From: Martinezella multihospitum
GTDB taxonomy: Bacteria; Pseudomonadota; Alphaproteobacteria; Rhizobiales; Rhizobiaceae
DNA: 64,000 nucleotides
NCBI RefSeq assembly: GCF_900094585.1
Contig: NZ_FMAG01000002.1
Coordinates: 574,007 to 638,006 of the forward strand
Direction of reading: 5' to 3'
Both the position numbers and the translations under genes were made by a program. Positions 1-9,577 of the stretch are shown here, piece after piece (positions within the stretch are counted from its first letter, which is position 1; the number at the start of each line of letters is the position of its first letter). The notes beneath the pieces were generated by a model. The model made no database searches. It was not told the DNA's origin and was given only the letters and a program-made list of their open reading frames with translations.

Positions 1-754
1 CCGCCTTGTCGTTGAAGCGTAGCGTATAGTCGGAAAGGCCGGTCATATGCTCGCTGCGCACGCCGGCGCCGCGGCTGTTCCAGGTATTGGCGCCGAGATG
101 ATGGTGATAGCCGCCGGTCGCAAGAAAAGTCGCGCCGGGATAGCGTGCGGCCATGACCTTCATGCCGAGGACGTCGCGATAGAAGGCGTTGGCTTCGGCG
201 ACATCGCCAACCTGTAGATGGATATGGCCGATGGCCGACCCTTCGGCCATGCCGTCCCAGCGATCCTGCGGCGCGCTTTCGTAAAGCTTCTGCAGATCAA
301 GCCGGAGCGTTGCCATCTCGACTGTGCCGTCGTCATGGAACGTCCATTCCTCATGCGGGCGATCGGCGTAGATTTCGATGCCGTTGCCTTCGGGGTCTGA
401 CAGGTAAATGGCTTCGCTGACGATATGGTCCGAAGCACCTTCCAGCACCACATTCTCATGGGCGGCATGCCGGAGCCAGCGTGCAAGTTCCTGGCGGCTC
501 GGCAACAGGAAGGCGGTATGGAACAGGCCGGCCGCCGTCTCTGGTGCGCGCACAGCCGCCCGATCGGTCGTCAGCGTCAGAAGGGGAAGACCGGCGACAC
601 CGAGGACTTCGCCGCTGGCCGTCTTCTCGATCACCCTGAGGCCGAGCATGTCCTGATAGAAGCGGGATACCAGCCCCACGTCGGTAACGACGAGGTGCGA
701 CTGGCCGACATAGGCGGGACGGGTCAGGGCGTAGGAGGGGGCAGTTTCGGTCAT
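1..754 (-). CDS. VOC-family (glyoxalase/extradiol dioxygenase fold) protein, 3' end cut by window
   Basis: The reading frame starts at the ATG complementary to 752-754 and stays open to base 1, so the carboxyl end lies outside the window. About 251 residues are visible. They form two related beta-alpha-beta-beta-beta modules of the vicinal-oxygen-chelate type. Module one starts around GQSHLVVTDVGLVSRFYQ and ends with SDPEGNGIEIYADRPHEEW. Module two starts around GHIHLQVGDVAEANAFYRDV and continues into a histidine-rich strand (GGYHHHLGANTW). Metal-ligand candidates are the early His of each module and the Glu in GIEIY. This layout matches the CatE/YfiE-like ring-cleavage or glyoxalase-like proteins, but the substrate cannot be told from sequence. 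It is divergent from the hemolysin III gene across 326 bases. Confidence 0.85.
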   Translation of the reverse strand, partial: MTETAPSYALTRPAYVGQSHLVVTDVGLVSRFYQDMLGLRVIEKTASGEVLGVAGLPLLTLTTDRAAVRAPETAAGLFHTAFLLPSRQELARWLRHAAHENVVLEGASDHIVSEAIYLSDPEGNGIEIYADRPHEEWTFHDDGTVEMATLRLDLQKLYESAPQDRWDGMAEGSAIGHIHLQVGDVAEANAFYRDVLGMKVMAARYPGATFLATGGYHHHLGANTWNSRGAGVRSEHMTGLSDYTLRFNDKA

Positions 755-1080
755 GGTGTCAGTTCCAACCTTGGGATGGGGTCTTGAAAAGGCAACCGGC
801 GTCGGCGGCAATGGCCGCCGGTGGCGGACGGGAGGGTTTCGCCGTTTGATATGCCTTTTTGATCCCCTGGTCCGCTGTACTTGCATATTCATATGGCGGA
901 TTTCGATTGTTCACAGAAGACCATAAATTGCGGATTGAGCGTTCGCTTTCCATTGACAAGCGACGAGCAGGCCTATGGCAAGCCGTTCACGAAGATTGAT
1001 CGATGTGCGCGTTTGGCGCAGTTGTCTCCTCCTGTTTCTAGTGCAAGGATCGGTCTCGAACGAAAACGGAACCGGATGAA
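755..1080. other. Divergent intergenic region between VOC gene and hemolysin III gene
   Basis: This 326-base stretch must hold the promoters of both divergent genes. It is GC-rich near the VOC start and more AT-rich around 850-960. I see no convincing coding frame, repeat or operator in it. Confidence 0.4.
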
Positions 1081-1749
1081 ATGACCGAATACAGAGGCAT
1101 CCGCTGGGCCTATGATCGCTATGAGATCATCGCAGACGGCATCGTCAATGGTGTCGGCGTGGTCTTCGCGCTGATCGGTGCCACCGTATTGATCTTCTAT
1201 GCGACGGTTTGGAGCTCCTACGGCGAAATTGCCGCCGCCTGGATCTATGGCGTCGGCCTGGTGCTGACGCTCGGAATGTCCTTCACCTATAATCTATGGC
1301 CCGTATCCAGGACGAAATGGTTTCTGCGCCGCTTCGACCACTCTTTCATCTATGTCCTGATCGCCGCTACCTACACGCCCTTTCTGGAGCGGGGATCCGA
1401 GGACCCGTTGCTGCTTGGCGTGCTGATAGCCGTCTGGGTTTTTGCGGCGTTCGGCATCGTCCTGAAAGTCCTTTTTCCGGGACGCTTCGACCGGCTGGCA
1501 ATCCTGCTCTACCTTGTAATGGGCTGGAGCGGCATCCTCGTCGCCAAGCCGGTTTCCACGCATATCCCCTTTGCCTCGATGCTGCTCATCGTCATCGGCG
1601 GCGTCATCTATTCGCTTGGCGTGATCTTTCACGTCTGGGAAAAACTGCGCTTCCAGAACGCCATCTGGCACGGTTTCGTCGTTGCCGCCGCCGCCGTGCA
1701 CTATTCTGCGGTGCTGACCTGCTTCAGCCTGTCGCCGGAAAACTTTTGA
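1081..1749 (+). CDS. Hemolysin III / TrhA family seven-helix membrane protein (PAQR superfamily)
   Basis: The 222-residue protein has about seven hydrophobic helices in the inner membrane. Family signatures are visible: a segment TYNLWP, then FDHSFIYVLIAATYTPF in the middle, and a late HVWEKL...IWHGFVVAAAAVHY segment. The conserved His residues in FDHS, IWH and VHY match the metal-site histidines of the PAQR superfamily. Length fits the bacterial family (about 200-220). Bacterial members have been linked to membrane energetics and lipid homeostasis; the name hemolysin III is historical and does not imply a toxin here. The last 26 bases overlap the convergent gene ending at 1724. Confidence 0.85.
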   Translation: MTEYRGIRWAYDRYEIIADGIVNGVGVVFALIGATVLIFYATVWSSYGEIAAAWIYGVGLVLTLGMSFTYNLWPVSRTKWFLRRFDHSFIYVLIAATYTPFLERGSEDPLLLGVLIAVWVFAAFGIVLKVLFPGRFDRLAILLYLVMGWSGILVAKPVSTHIPFASMLLIVIGGVIYSLGVIFHVWEKLRFQNAIWHGFVVAAAAVHYSAVLTCFSLSPENF

Positions 1750-2239
1750 CGATCTCTGCCGTCGGCGTGCATTTCTTCGTCGAGCGCAGGCTGCGCACCA
1801 GGCGCATGACGATGGCATCGTAGCGCTGCATATCGGCCTTCGAATAATCCATCTGGAAGAAGGCGGCGGCACCGTTGCAGAGCGCAACCCCACGCACGTA
1901 GACGATGCGTCCCTGCCTGGTGCCGGAAAAGCTGATGCCGCGCGAGTTCGATTTCGAATAGGAAATCTTCCAGCCCTGGTCTCTGGCGAGCGCCACGCGT
2001 CCATTCGCTTCCGATGCAAAATCGCCGTTTGCGATCATCGTGCCGAAGACCTGTAGCGAAGCGGAGCGATCTGCCGGCGACAGCGATAGCCGATCGGTAT
2101 CCTCGGAAGAGGCGGCAAGATGGAATTCCGGCGGCAGCTCGATCGCGTAGCCGAAGCCTGCATTGTCATAGGACCACCAGTCCGCGGCAAAGGCCGAGAC
2201 GGGGGAAAGAAGCAGGATGGCAATCAGGCGGGCGAGCAT
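1724..2239 (-). CDS. Small secreted hypothetical protein
   Basis: The 171-residue product begins with a signal peptide (MLARLIAILLLSPVSAFA, cleavage probably before ADWW), so the mature form should be periplasmic or extracellular. The rest is soluble, with a strand-rich look (YDNAGFGYAIELPPEF; GRIVYVRGVALCNGAAAFFQMDY) and two cysteines (in VALCNG and KKCTP) that could form a disulfide. I do not recognise a named family. Its stop lies inside the end of the convergent hemolysin III gene (26-base overlap). No partner gene on the same strand suggests a function. Confidence 0.7.
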   Translation of the reverse strand: MLARLIAILLLSPVSAFAADWWSYDNAGFGYAIELPPEFHLAASSEDTDRLSLSPADRSASLQVFGTMIANGDFASEANGRVALARDQGWKISYSKSNSRGISFSGTRQGRIVYVRGVALCNGAAAFFQMDYSKADMQRYDAIVMRLVRSLRSTKKCTPTAEIVKSFPATG

Positions 2240-2598
2240 TGCGGTTTCCGGGGGGCAGGATCTGCAAACCGGTCAAGAATAGCGCATTTTTGGGCGCGAA
2301 TTCCATAGCGATTCACGAAATGCCGATAAATTAGCGCCAATTCATTACAGCTTCATTGCGAGCCATGCAGGATCGGCAGGGTAATCTGCGGCACTGCGAG
2401 GTCCAGGTGGCATCACGAACCTCCGAAAAGTCCGCAATGTCGTGCAACCCCTGCGGTCATTGACATGGAAAATCGATTTCGGTGGTTTACGTCCGGTTTT
2501 CCCTTGTCAGGGCTTGAGGCGATCTGTCCTTTCGCCTATCCCTTCAAGACCGCTCCGGCTTTGCCGGATTCTGCATGAACGTTCAGTTAGGGGGGAGC
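2240..2598. other. Intergenic region upstream of the Mrp antiporter operon
   Basis: The stretch carries the start region of the secreted protein on the minus strand and, presumably, the promoter of the seven-gene antiporter operon. It is AT-richer around 2290-2350. The frame of mnhA can be extended upstream to an ATG at 2575, but the purine-rich AGGGGGGAG at 2589-2597 sits directly before the ATG at 2599. I saw no repeat or recognised regulator site. Confidence 0.4.
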
Positions 2599-4977
2599 AT
2601 GGCCGCCGCCACCGCGGGCCTGACATTCCTGGCTCTATGCCTGCCCTTTCTTGGTGCGCTGATCGCACCGGTTGTCGTTCGGCGTTTGGGCCACAATGCG
2701 GCGTGGCTCCTGGCGCTGCTTCCCGCTCTCGCCTTTCTGCATTTTTTGGGTTTCCTTCCCGCCGTGGCAGCCGGCGGCGTCCAACTTGGCGGTTTCGATT
2801 GGGTACCGAGCCTTGATCTGCGCTTCTCCTGGCTGATTGACGGCCTGTCGCTGACCTTTGCGCTGCTCATCACCGGCATCGGCACGCTGATCGTCCTCTA
2901 TGCCGGCGGCTATCTGAAGGGGCATGTCGATCTCGGCCGCTTCTTCTCCTTCATCTTCCTCTTCATGGGCTCGATGCTCGGCTTCGTCGTCTCGGACAGC
3001 TTCCTGACGCTGTTCGTCTTCTGGGAGCTGACCTCGATCACCTCTTTCCTGCTGATCGGCTTCGACCATCAAAGAGAGGCTTCGCGGCGGGCGGCGCTGC
3101 AGGCGCTTGTCGTGACCGGCGGCGGCGGGCTGCTGTTGCTGGCGGGCCTGTTGTTGATCTGGCAGATCACCGGCATCGGCGCGATGTCCGATCTCCTGAA
3201 GGCTGGCGATGTCCTGCGCGCAAGCCCGCTCTATCTGGCGGCCCTGATCCTGGTGCTTGGCGGCGCCTTCACCAAATCGGCGCAGTTTCCCTTTCATTTC
3301 TGGCTGCCGAACGCCATGGAGGCGCCGACCCCAGTCTCGGCCTATCTGCACTCGGCAACCATGGTGAAGGCGGGCGTCTATCTTGTGATGCGGCTCAATC
3401 CGGCCATGGGCGGGACGATGGCCTGGCAGACGATCCTGCCGGTCTTCGGCGCCGCCACGCTGCTGGTCGGAACCCTGCTTGCGATCCGCCAGACCGACTT
3501 GAAGCTGAAGCTCGCCTATACGACGGTTTCCTCGCTCGGACTGCTCGTCATGCTCACTGGTTTCGGCACCGATTATGCCGTCGAGGCCGCCGTCCTCTAT
3601 CTGGTGGCGCATTCGCTGTTCAAGGGCGCCCTGTTCATGGTCGCCGGTATCGTCGATCATGAAACGGGGACGCGCGATATCACCCGGCTAGGTGGCTTGC
3701 ACTCGGCCATGCCGCTGACCTTTGCCGCAGCCTTGGTCGCTGCCGTGTCGATGGGTGGCCTGCCGCCGGCCTTCGGCTTTCTTGCCAAGGAAGAGATCTA
3801 TGCCGCGTTGGCACAGGCATCGCCCGCTGCGATCATCCTCACCATCATCGCCGTAGCCGGCAATGCGCTGATGTTTGCCATCGCCTTTGCCGTGGCGCTG
3901 AAGCCCTTCATCGGTCCGCTGACCGAAACGCCTCACCAGCCGCATGAGGCGCCGCCATTGCTCTGGCTCGGACCGGTGGTGCTCGCGATCCTCGGCCTCC
4001 TTTCCGCGTTGTTTTCAGGCCTTTGGCACGAGTATGTCTCTTCGCCGATGGCAAGCGCGGTCGGCGGCAAGGGATTGGAGATTTCGGTCTCCTTGATCCC
4101 GCATATTGGTGTACCTCTGGCGCTTTCGCTGGTCACCGTGCTGATCGGCGTCATCGTCTACTGGCAGCTCGATCGCGCCCGCTTCCTGATGTCGGTCGTC
4201 CTGCGTGCCCTTGGGCCGGGACCGGATCGCGGTTTCGATGGGTTTATCTCCGGCCTGGTGCGATTGTCGCATGCCGTCTCGCGGCTGTTGCAGCCTGGCC
4301 GACTGGAAATCTACGTCACCGTCACCTTCCTCTGCCTGGCGGCAATGTTGCTGATCCCTCTCGCTGCTCATGGCGAGTTGCCCGCCATGCCAGCCTGGCC
4401 GAACCTACAATGGCATGAGGCGACGATCTTTCTGATTGCCATCATTGGCGTCGCCGCTGTCGTCTTTGCGCGGGACCGGCTGACGGCAATCGTCTCGCTT
4501 GGCATTCAGGGTTTTGCCGTGGCGGTTATCTTCCTGCTGTTCGGCGCACCGGATCTCTCGTTCACGCAGTTCATGGTCGAGACGCTTGCGGTCGTGATCC
4601 TGGCACTTGTCATGACGCGGCTGCGGCTTTCGCCGTCCGATCGCCGGCCGCCTTTAGCGCGGATTATCCATGCCGTCCTCGCGATTGCCTGTGGCACCGG
4701 CTTTGCGCTCCTGCTGCTGAAGGCGACCGAGGCGCCGTTCGATCTGACGCTGACCGCCTTCTTCAATCAATATTCGAAGCTGATCGCGCATGGCGATAAT
4801 GTGGTGAACGTCATCATCGTCGACTTCCGCGGCACCGACACGCTGGGCGAAATCGCCGTCGTCGCTATGACCGGGCTTGCCATCTTGGCACTGATCCGCA
4901 TCCGCGCCGGAGGTGAGCGCAAGCTGGCTGCCAACGATCCCGATCTTGAAGAGAAGATGGAGGCCGAGCGCTCATGA
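2599..4977 (+). CDS. mnhA: Monovalent cation/H+ antiporter subunit A (MrpA/MnhA/PhaA)
   Basis: This is the largest subunit of the hetero-oligomeric Na+(K+)/H+ antiporter, related to the ND5 proton-pumping subunit of complex I. The 792-residue protein is almost entirely membrane helices. The antiporter core shows [17 protein letters not shown], whose Glu (about residue 143) is the conserved helix-5 acid, and the stretch [27 protein letters not shown] is split between helices with a conserved Lys and His. The carboxyl part (about 600-790) is the MrpB-like domain fused to all MrpA proteins. I chose the ATG at 2599 because AGGGGGGAG precedes it; the alternative ATG at 2575 adds eight residues. 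The stop overlaps mnhB by four bases. Confidence 0.93.
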   Translation: MAAATAGLTFLALCLPFLGALIAPVVVRRLGHNAAWLLALLPALAFLHFLGFLPAVAAGGVQLGGFDWVPSLDLRFSWLIDGLSLTFALLITGIGTLIVLYAGGYLKGHVDLGRFFSFIFLFMGSMLGFVVSDSFLTLFVFWELTSITSFLLIGFDHQREASRRAALQALVVTGGGGLLLLAGLLLIWQITGIGAMSDLLKAGDVLRASPLYLAALILVLGGAFTKSAQFPFHFWLPNAMEAPTPVSAYLHSATMVKAGVYLVMRLNPAMGGTMAWQTILPVFGAATLLVGTLLAIRQTDLKLKLAYTTVSSLGLLVMLTGFGTDYAVEAAVLYLVAHSLFKGALFMVAGIVDHETGTRDITRLGGLHSAMPLTFAAALVAAVSMGGLPPAFGFLAKEEIYAALAQASPAAIILTIIAVAGNALMFAIAFAVALKPFIGPLTETPHQPHEAPPLLWLGPVVLAILGLLSALFSGLWHEYVSSPMASAVGGKGLEISVSLIPHIGVPLALSLVTVLIGVIVYWQLDRARFLMSVVLRALGPGPDRGFDGFISGLVRLSHAVSRLLQPGRLEIYVTVTFLCLAAMLLIPLAAHGELPAMPAWPNLQWHEATIFLIAIIGVAAVVFARDRLTAIVSLGIQGFAVAVIFLLFGAPDLSFTQFMVETLAVVILALVMTRLRLSPSDRRPPLARIIHAVLAIACGTGFALLLLKATEAPFDLTLTAFFNQYSKLIAHGDNVVNVIIVDFRGTDTLGEIAVVAMTGLAILALIRIRAGGERKLAANDPDLEEKMEAERS

Positions 4978-5393
4978 ATACGCTGATCTTCCGCACCGCC
5001 GCACCATTTTTGACGGCCCTGATGCTGCTCTTCTCTGTCTTCGTGCTGTTGCGCGGCCACAATGAACCTGGCGGCGGCTTCATCGGCGGCTTGATCGCCG
5101 CCTCGGCTTTCGCGATCTATGGCATCGCCTGCGGCGTGACGGCCGTTCGGTGCGCGATCATCTTTCATCCGCTGGCGATTGCCGGTTTCGGCCTGCTCGC
5201 CTCGACCCTTGCCGGTATTGTCTCCGTTTTCGCCGGCGTGCCGTTCATGACAGGGCTCTGGATCTATCCGCACTTGTTCGGCGTCGAGGTGGCGCTTTCC
5301 ACCGTCATGCTCTTCGATATCGGCGTCTATTTCGTTGTTGTCGGAGCCTTTACCTCGATCGCGCTGGCGCTCGAAGAGCGGGAGGTGGAGTGA
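4974..5393 (+). CDS. mnhB: Antiporter subunit B (MrpB/MnhB)
   Basis: The 139-residue protein has four predicted membrane helices. It contains the MnhB signature [21 protein letters not shown] near residues 25-50. It starts inside the end of mnhA (ATGA overlap 4974-4977), which indicates translational coupling. A separate mnhB makes this a group-1, seven-gene Mrp operon rather than the six-gene type in which A and B are fused. The subunit packs against the carboxyl part of MrpA and is thought to help form the cation path. Confidence 0.93.
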   Translation: MNTLIFRTAAPFLTALMLLFSVFVLLRGHNEPGGGFIGGLIAASAFAIYGIACGVTAVRCAIIFHPLAIAGFGLLASTLAGIVSVFAGVPFMTGLWIYPHLFGVEVALSTVMLFDIGVYFVVVGAFTSIALALEEREVE

Positions 5394-5770
5394 TGGAGGC
5401 TGTCTTCGCCGTCGTCGTCGGCATCTTCTTCACCGCTGCGATCTATCTGATGCTGTCGAAATTCTCGATCCGCATCATGCTGGGCATCGCGATTCTCGGC
5501 AATGCCGTTAACCTTCTGCTGTTCACGGCCGGCCGGGTCACACCCGAAGTGCCGCCCATCATTCAGAAGGGTGCGGCTACGCTCGATCTTGCCGCCGCCA
5601 ATCCGCTGCCGCAGGCCTTGATCCTGACAGCGATTGTCATCTCCTTCTCGTTCCTGGCTTTTCTGCTTGTCCTGACCTATCGGGCCTATCAGGCCTTGAA
5701 GACCGACAACACGGGCGAGATGCGGCTCGCCGAACCGGAGGAGCGGCCGCTGCCGCCCCTGGGGTACTGA
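5393..5770 (+). CDS. mnhC: Antiporter subunit C (MrpC/MnhC)
   Basis: The 125-residue protein is related to the NuoK subunit of complex I and has three helices. Signature segments are GIAILGNAVNLLLF and DPLPQALILTAIVI-like text (here NPLPQALILTAIVISFSF). The start is the ATG at 5393, which shares its A with the TGA of mnhB (TGATG). A longer open frame upstream in this phase runs through mnhB and is not used. Confidence 0.92.
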   Translation: MEAVFAVVVGIFFTAAIYLMLSKFSIRIMLGIAILGNAVNLLLFTAGRVTPEVPPIIQKGAATLDLAAANPLPQALILTAIVISFSFLAFLLVLTYRAYQALKTDNTGEMRLAEPEERPLPPLGY

Positions 5771-5774
5771 CGCC

Positions 5775-7337
5775 ATGGCTGGACCCACGGATACCGCAGT
5801 TGATCTTTCCCACGCGCTGGTTGCCGCGCCGATACCGATGGAAGATTGGCTGGTCATATCGCCGGTCGCATTGTGCATCGGGCTCGGTGCGCTCCTTCTG
5901 ATGCTGCGCAACCGCACGGAATGGCACGCGGCGATCGCCGTTCCCGGCCTTGTATTGCTGGTTCTGGTCGATGCCGCATTGCTCTATAGGGTGGTCAGCG
6001 ACGGCGCCGTGACCATGGTCATGGGGCGATGGTTGCCGCCCTTCGGCATTGCCTTCACCGTCGATATTTTCGGCGCGCTCATGGCTTTGACGGCGGCAGT
6101 CGTTGCACTCGCGGCAAGTTTCTATTCGCTCGGCGAAATCACCGTAAGCGGTCGGCGATACGGTTTCTTTCCATTTCTGATGCTGCTGCTCGCCGGCGTC
6201 AGCGGCGCTTTCCTGACAGGCGATGTCTTCAATCTCTATGTCTGGTTCGAGGTGCTGCTGATCTCGTCCTTTGGCCTGCTGATCCTCGGCTCCGAGCCGG
6301 AGCAGATCGACGGCGCGCTGAAATATGCCGTCCTCAACCTGATTGCCACGACGCTGTTCCTTGTCTCCGTCGGCTATCTCTATGCCGTCTTCGGCACGCT
6401 CAACATGGCCGATATCGCGATGAAGGCGAGGGCGGGTGACAGCAACGCACCGCTGATGACGCTGGCCGGCCTGTTCCTGCTGGCCTTCGGCATGAAGGCC
6501 GCTGCCTTTCCGGTCAATTTCTGGCTTCCGGCCTCCTATCACACACCGCGTATCACCGTTTCGGCGATTTTCGCCGGTCTGCTGACCAAGGTCGGTGTCT
6601 ATGCGCTCATCCGGGTGCTGGTCATGCTGCTGCCCGTCGAGCGCGCAGGACTTGGTCCGCTCGTCACAGTCGTCGCCATCGCCACCATGCTTGTCGGTGT
6701 CGTCGGAGCGCTTGGGGCAAACGATGTGAGGCGCATGCTTGGCTATATCGTCATCTCGGGCATCGGCACGATGCTGGCCGGCGTCGCCCTCGGCAATGCC
6801 GACGGTCTCAGCGGGGCGATCTTCTATGCGCTGCATTCGATGGTGCTGATGACCGCGCTTTATCTGATCGCGGGGCAGGCGGCGCGGCTTGGCGGCAGCT
6901 TTTCCTTGAGTGCCCTCGGAGGCCTCTATCGCCGCAGTGGCTGGTTTGCCGGCGTGTCGCTGGTGCTGTTCTTCGCCATCAGTGGCCTGCCGCCCTTTTC
7001 CGGCTTCTGGCCCAAGGTCGTACTCGTGAAGGCGGCGCTTGCGACGGGCGCATGGTGGCTTGCGGCAACAATCCTTTTGGCCGGTTTCCTGACGACGATC
7101 GTCTTCGGGCGGGTATTTCTCCTGGCTTATTGGCGCCCCGCGGCGACAGATGGGATCGCAGTCGAGCCGATTGCATGGCAGGCAGCGCTGCCGCTCCTTG
7201 CGCTTTCGCTGCTTGTCGTTGGCTTCGGCCTGTTTCCGGAATCGCTTCTGCGCCTGACACACGCCGCTGCCGCTGGCCTTGAACAGCCATCGGCCTATCT
7301 ACATTCAGTCTTCCCCGCGGCAGGAGGCGCACCATGA
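5775..7337 (+). CDS. mnhD: Antiporter subunit D (MrpD/MnhD)
   Basis: The 520-residue protein is related to the ND2/ND4 proton-pumping subunits and has about 14 helices. The conserved helix-5 acid is seen as Glu159 in YVWFEVLLISSFGLL; the half-helix segment AFPVNFWLPASYHTP follows near residue 240, and further conserved charged residues follow. In characterised Mrp systems both MrpA and MrpD are needed for transport, and MrpD is held to carry the main antiport path. It starts four bases after the mnhC stop and overlaps mnhE by four bases. Confidence 0.93.
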   Translation: MAGPTDTAVDLSHALVAAPIPMEDWLVISPVALCIGLGALLLMLRNRTEWHAAIAVPGLVLLVLVDAALLYRVVSDGAVTMVMGRWLPPFGIAFTVDIFGALMALTAAVVALAASFYSLGEITVSGRRYGFFPFLMLLLAGVSGAFLTGDVFNLYVWFEVLLISSFGLLILGSEPEQIDGALKYAVLNLIATTLFLVSVGYLYAVFGTLNMADIAMKARAGDSNAPLMTLAGLFLLAFGMKAAAFPVNFWLPASYHTPRITVSAIFAGLLTKVGVYALIRVLVMLLPVERAGLGPLVTVVAIATMLVGVVGALGANDVRRMLGYIVISGIGTMLAGVALGNADGLSGAIFYALHSMVLMTALYLIAGQAARLGGSFSLSALGGLYRRSGWFAGVSLVLFFAISGLPPFSGFWPKVVLVKAALATGAWWLAATILLAGFLTTIVFGRVFLLAYWRPAATDGIAVEPIAWQAALPLLALSLLVVGFGLFPESLLRLTHAAAAGLEQPSAYLHSVFPAAGGAP

Positions 7338-7807
7338 TCCTGTTCGTCTTCAACCTGCTGCTCGCGATCGTCTGGGTCGCCATCACCGGCAGCGCTTCCT
7401 TCATCAATCTGGTCTTCGGATTCGTCCTTGCGGCAATCGCACTCGCGATCGTCCGCTCGTCCTATGGCGGCGTGCTTTATCTCGGCCGTATCAGGCGTAT
7501 CCTCGTGCTCTTGCTGGTATTCGTGTGCGAGCTTGCCAAGTCGGTCTGGGCGGTTGCCGTCGCCGTCATGAGCCCCAGAATGGATGTGAAACCCGGCATT
7601 TTCGCCTTTCCCTTGACGGTCGACCGCGATTTCGAAATCACGCTGCTTGCCAATCTCATCACCCTGACGCCGGGCACGCTCTCCGTCGACGTCTCCGATG
7701 ATCGCAAGACGCTCTACGTCCATGCGCTCGATTGCTCCGACCCGGAAACGATCCGGCGCGGCATCGCCGATGGCTTCGAACGCCGGATCATGGAGGCTTT
7801 CCGATGA
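7334..7807 (+). CDS. mnhE: Antiporter subunit E (MrpE/MnhE)
   Basis: The 157-residue protein has two or three amino-terminal helices followed by a cytoplasmic domain. The family stretch [15 protein letters not shown] (about residues 110-125) and HALDCSDPE are typical of MrpE. Its start overlaps the mnhD stop (ATGA), and its own stop overlaps mnhF in the same way. MrpE is a structural subunit needed for a stable, fully active complex. Confidence 0.92.
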   Translation: MILFVFNLLLAIVWVAITGSASFINLVFGFVLAAIALAIVRSSYGGVLYLGRIRRILVLLLVFVCELAKSVWAVAVAVMSPRMDVKPGIFAFPLTVDRDFEITLLANLITLTPGTLSVDVSDDRKTLYVHALDCSDPETIRRGIADGFERRIMEAFR

Positions 7808-8181
7808 TCGCCGCATCCGTCGTTTCAGCCGCCGCAATGGTGGCGCTCGGCATTCTGAGCATTGCCTTCCTGCTTACGGTCTATCGTGTGGTGGCCGGCC
7901 CGACCTTGCCGGACCGGGTTCTCGCGCTCGACATGCTGGTGGCGATCGCCATTGGCTTCATCGCCGTCATCGCCGTCAAGACCGGTTTCACGCTCTATAT
8001 CGATATTGCCATCTCGCTCGGCCTCGTCGGCTTTCTCGCGACCGTCGCCTTCGCACGGTTCATCCTGACACAGGCGCAATCGAATGCTGTGCAACGGGCC
8101 GACGCAGGGCCGGATGAGAGTATCGCTGTCGAAGGCAAAAAGATGCGTAGACACCGCGGGCGGAAGAAGGGAGGGAGATAG
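7804..8181 (+). CDS. mnhF: Antiporter subunit F (MrpF/MnhF)
   Basis: The 125-residue product has three helices and the MrpF signature [14 protein letters not shown] in the first loop. I placed the start at the ATG of the ATGA overlap (7804-7807), giving the usual MrpF amino end; the open frame extends further upstream through mnhE. The carboxyl tail is basic ([11 protein letters not shown]) and longer than in many homologues, perhaps to bind anionic lipid or RNA; that reading is speculative. Confidence 0.9.
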   Translation: MIAASVVSAAAMVALGILSIAFLLTVYRVVAGPTLPDRVLALDMLVAIAIGFIAVIAVKTGFTLYIDIAISLGLVGFLATVAFARFILTQAQSNAVQRADAGPDESIAVEGKKMRRHRGRKKGGR

Positions 8182-8546
8182 TGGATCTGCTTTGGGCCAT
8201 CATAGTAACCGCGCTTCTACTTTCGGGTGCGCTGTTCTCGCTCATCGCTGCGATTGGCATCGTGCGTCTTCCCGATCTCTACAGTCGCATGCATGCTGCG
8301 TCGAAGGCGGGGACGGTCGGGTCCGGCCTGCTGCTACTTGCAGTCGGTATCCACTCGCAGGACATATCGGTCCTGGCAAGAGCGTTGGCCGGCTTCGTCT
8401 TTTTCGTGCTGACGGCGCCGATTGCGGCACATCTTCTCGCACGCGCGGCACACAAGGCCGGACATCGGCTGACACCGCCTTCCGTGCGGGATGAACTGCT
8501 GGCGAAGGAGCAGATCACCAAAAACGCGTATAGAAAGAAGGGCTAA
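8181..8546 (+). CDS. mnhG: Antiporter subunit G (MrpG/MnhG)
   Basis: The 121-residue protein has three helices and the family motif [22 protein letters not shown] near residues 30-50. It starts with GTG at 8181, whose G is the last base of the mnhF TAG; a purine-rich GGGAGGGAG lies just before. It closes the seven-gene operon mnhABCDEFG, all on one strand with spacings of -4 to +4 bases. The complex should export Na+ or K+ in exchange for protons, supporting pH and salt tolerance. Confidence 0.92.
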   Translation: MDLLWAIIVTALLLSGALFSLIAAIGIVRLPDLYSRMHAASKAGTVGSGLLLLAVGIHSQDISVLARALAGFVFFVLTAPIAAHLLARAAHKAGHRLTPPSVRDELLAKEQITKNAYRKKG

Positions 8547-9077
8547 CAAACGTGGAAATTGTTCAGGAAGGAATAGCTATTCGCGTTATTAGTTATCTGT
8601 TTTTTAGTAGATGAATTTTTTGCGAAGAAATGTAGGGATTAAAAACTGGACATTTGGATAAAGAGTGCTAATTCAGATTCAAGTAGAGTTCTGATGTTGA
8701 GTTAGTCTCGACCGGGTTTAAGCTCTCGATGCTTTTATCTTTCTTTGATGAAAAGCTGAGCAAAACTTTCTTCCGGTAAGCGATTAAAGATCGCTATCGC
8801 GGTCGCTAATTCTGATATCAGGCGGCAAGGGGCGGTTTTCTCTCGTATGAGGTCTAGGGGTGGATTTCATGCGGAAAGAAATTCGGTTTTATCCACCGTT
8901 TTCTTGCTGGTGACTGCTACGAATACGAGCAATGCGTTCGCACGGATTGCTCGGCGCTGGGACATAGCGAAATCAACAGATTTCCGTAGCCAAGCGCAAA
9001 TTATATAGCAACGTTGTGCCCTGCGTGCTCTCCGGAGGCGCGGACGCAGCAGGCAAGCCGATGAACAGGAGAACACA
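8547..9077 (+). promoter_or_regulatory. Long AT-rich upstream region of mucR
   Basis: The 531 bases have no plausible gene and are much richer in A and T (many TTTT, TATC and TTAG runs) than the flanking coding DNA. MucR/Ros proteins bind AT-rich DNA and many repress their own genes, so an AT island of this size directly before mucR is what autoregulation would need. No single clear dyad was found. The mucR ribosome site AGGAG is at 9067-9071, six bases before the ATG. Confidence 0.5.
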
Positions 9078-9506
9078 ATGACAGATGCGGCCCTTGGCAA
9101 CGGGCAGGAGTTACTGGTTGAACTGACTGCCGACATTGTTGCGGCCTATGTCAGCAACCATGTCGTACCGGTCAGCGACCTTCCGAATTTGATTTCCGAC
9201 GTACATTCCGCCTTGAGCAGCACCTCGGCTCCGGCACCTGCCGTAACCGTGGTCGAAAAGCAGAAGCCGGCCGTATCCGTTCGCAAATCCGTGCAGGATG
9301 ACCAGATCACCTGCCTGGAATGTGGTGGCAGCTTCAAGTCTTTGAAGCGCCATCTCATGACTCATCATGGTCTTTCGCCGGAAGAGTATCGCGAAAAGTG
9401 GGATCTCGCTGCCGATTATCCGATGGTAGCGCCAGCCTATGCGGAAGCCCGTTCGCGCCTGGCAAAAGAAATGGGCCTCGGCCAGCGTCGCAAGCGCGGC
9501 CGCTGA
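9078..9506 (+). CDS. mucR: MucR/Ros family zinc-finger transcriptional regulator
   Basis: The 142-residue protein matches the MucR/Ros family along its full length. An amino-terminal region ending near residue 45 mediates oligomerisation in studied homologues. The prokaryotic zinc finger is visible as Cys79-x2-Cys82-x9-His92-x3-His96 (or His97), in [19 protein letters not shown]. The basic tail GQRRKRGR is typical. In rhizobia MucR controls exopolysaccharide synthesis, motility and symbiosis, and in alphaproteobacteria generally it works like an H-NS-type silencer of AT-rich DNA and feeds into cell-cycle genes. The nearby DivJ-like kinase fits the gene neighbourhood known in Sinorhizobium. 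Confidence 0.93.
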   Translation: MTDAALGNGQELLVELTADIVAAYVSNHVVPVSDLPNLISDVHSALSSTSAPAPAVTVVEKQKPAVSVRKSVQDDQITCLECGGSFKSLKRHLMTHHGLSPEEYREKWDLAADYPMVAPAYAEARSRLAKEMGLGQRRKRGR

Positions 9507-9527
9507 GAGTCCCATAACGAGCTTGAA

Positions 9528-9555
9528 GATAACCCGGCTTTTGGGCCGGGTTATC
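9528..9555. terminator. Perfect 11-bp hairpin between mucR and sufE
   Basis: GATAACCCGGC (9528-9538) pairs perfectly with GCCGGGTTATC (9545-9555) around a six-base loop. It lies 22 bases after the mucR stop and 23 bases beyond the sufE stop on the other strand, the place for a shared terminator. Neither side has a long U tract, so termination strength is uncertain. Confidence 0.6.
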
Positions 9556-9577
9556 CCCATGTTGGCAGCAGCGGGGG

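Noticed and set aside
5637-7262. 541-codon open frame on the minus strand opposite mnhC-mnhD
   Set aside because: It is an antisense shadow of GC-rich coding DNA: the translation is Arg/Gln/Asp-rich low-complexity text without domains, while the plus strand encodes clear antiporter subunits.
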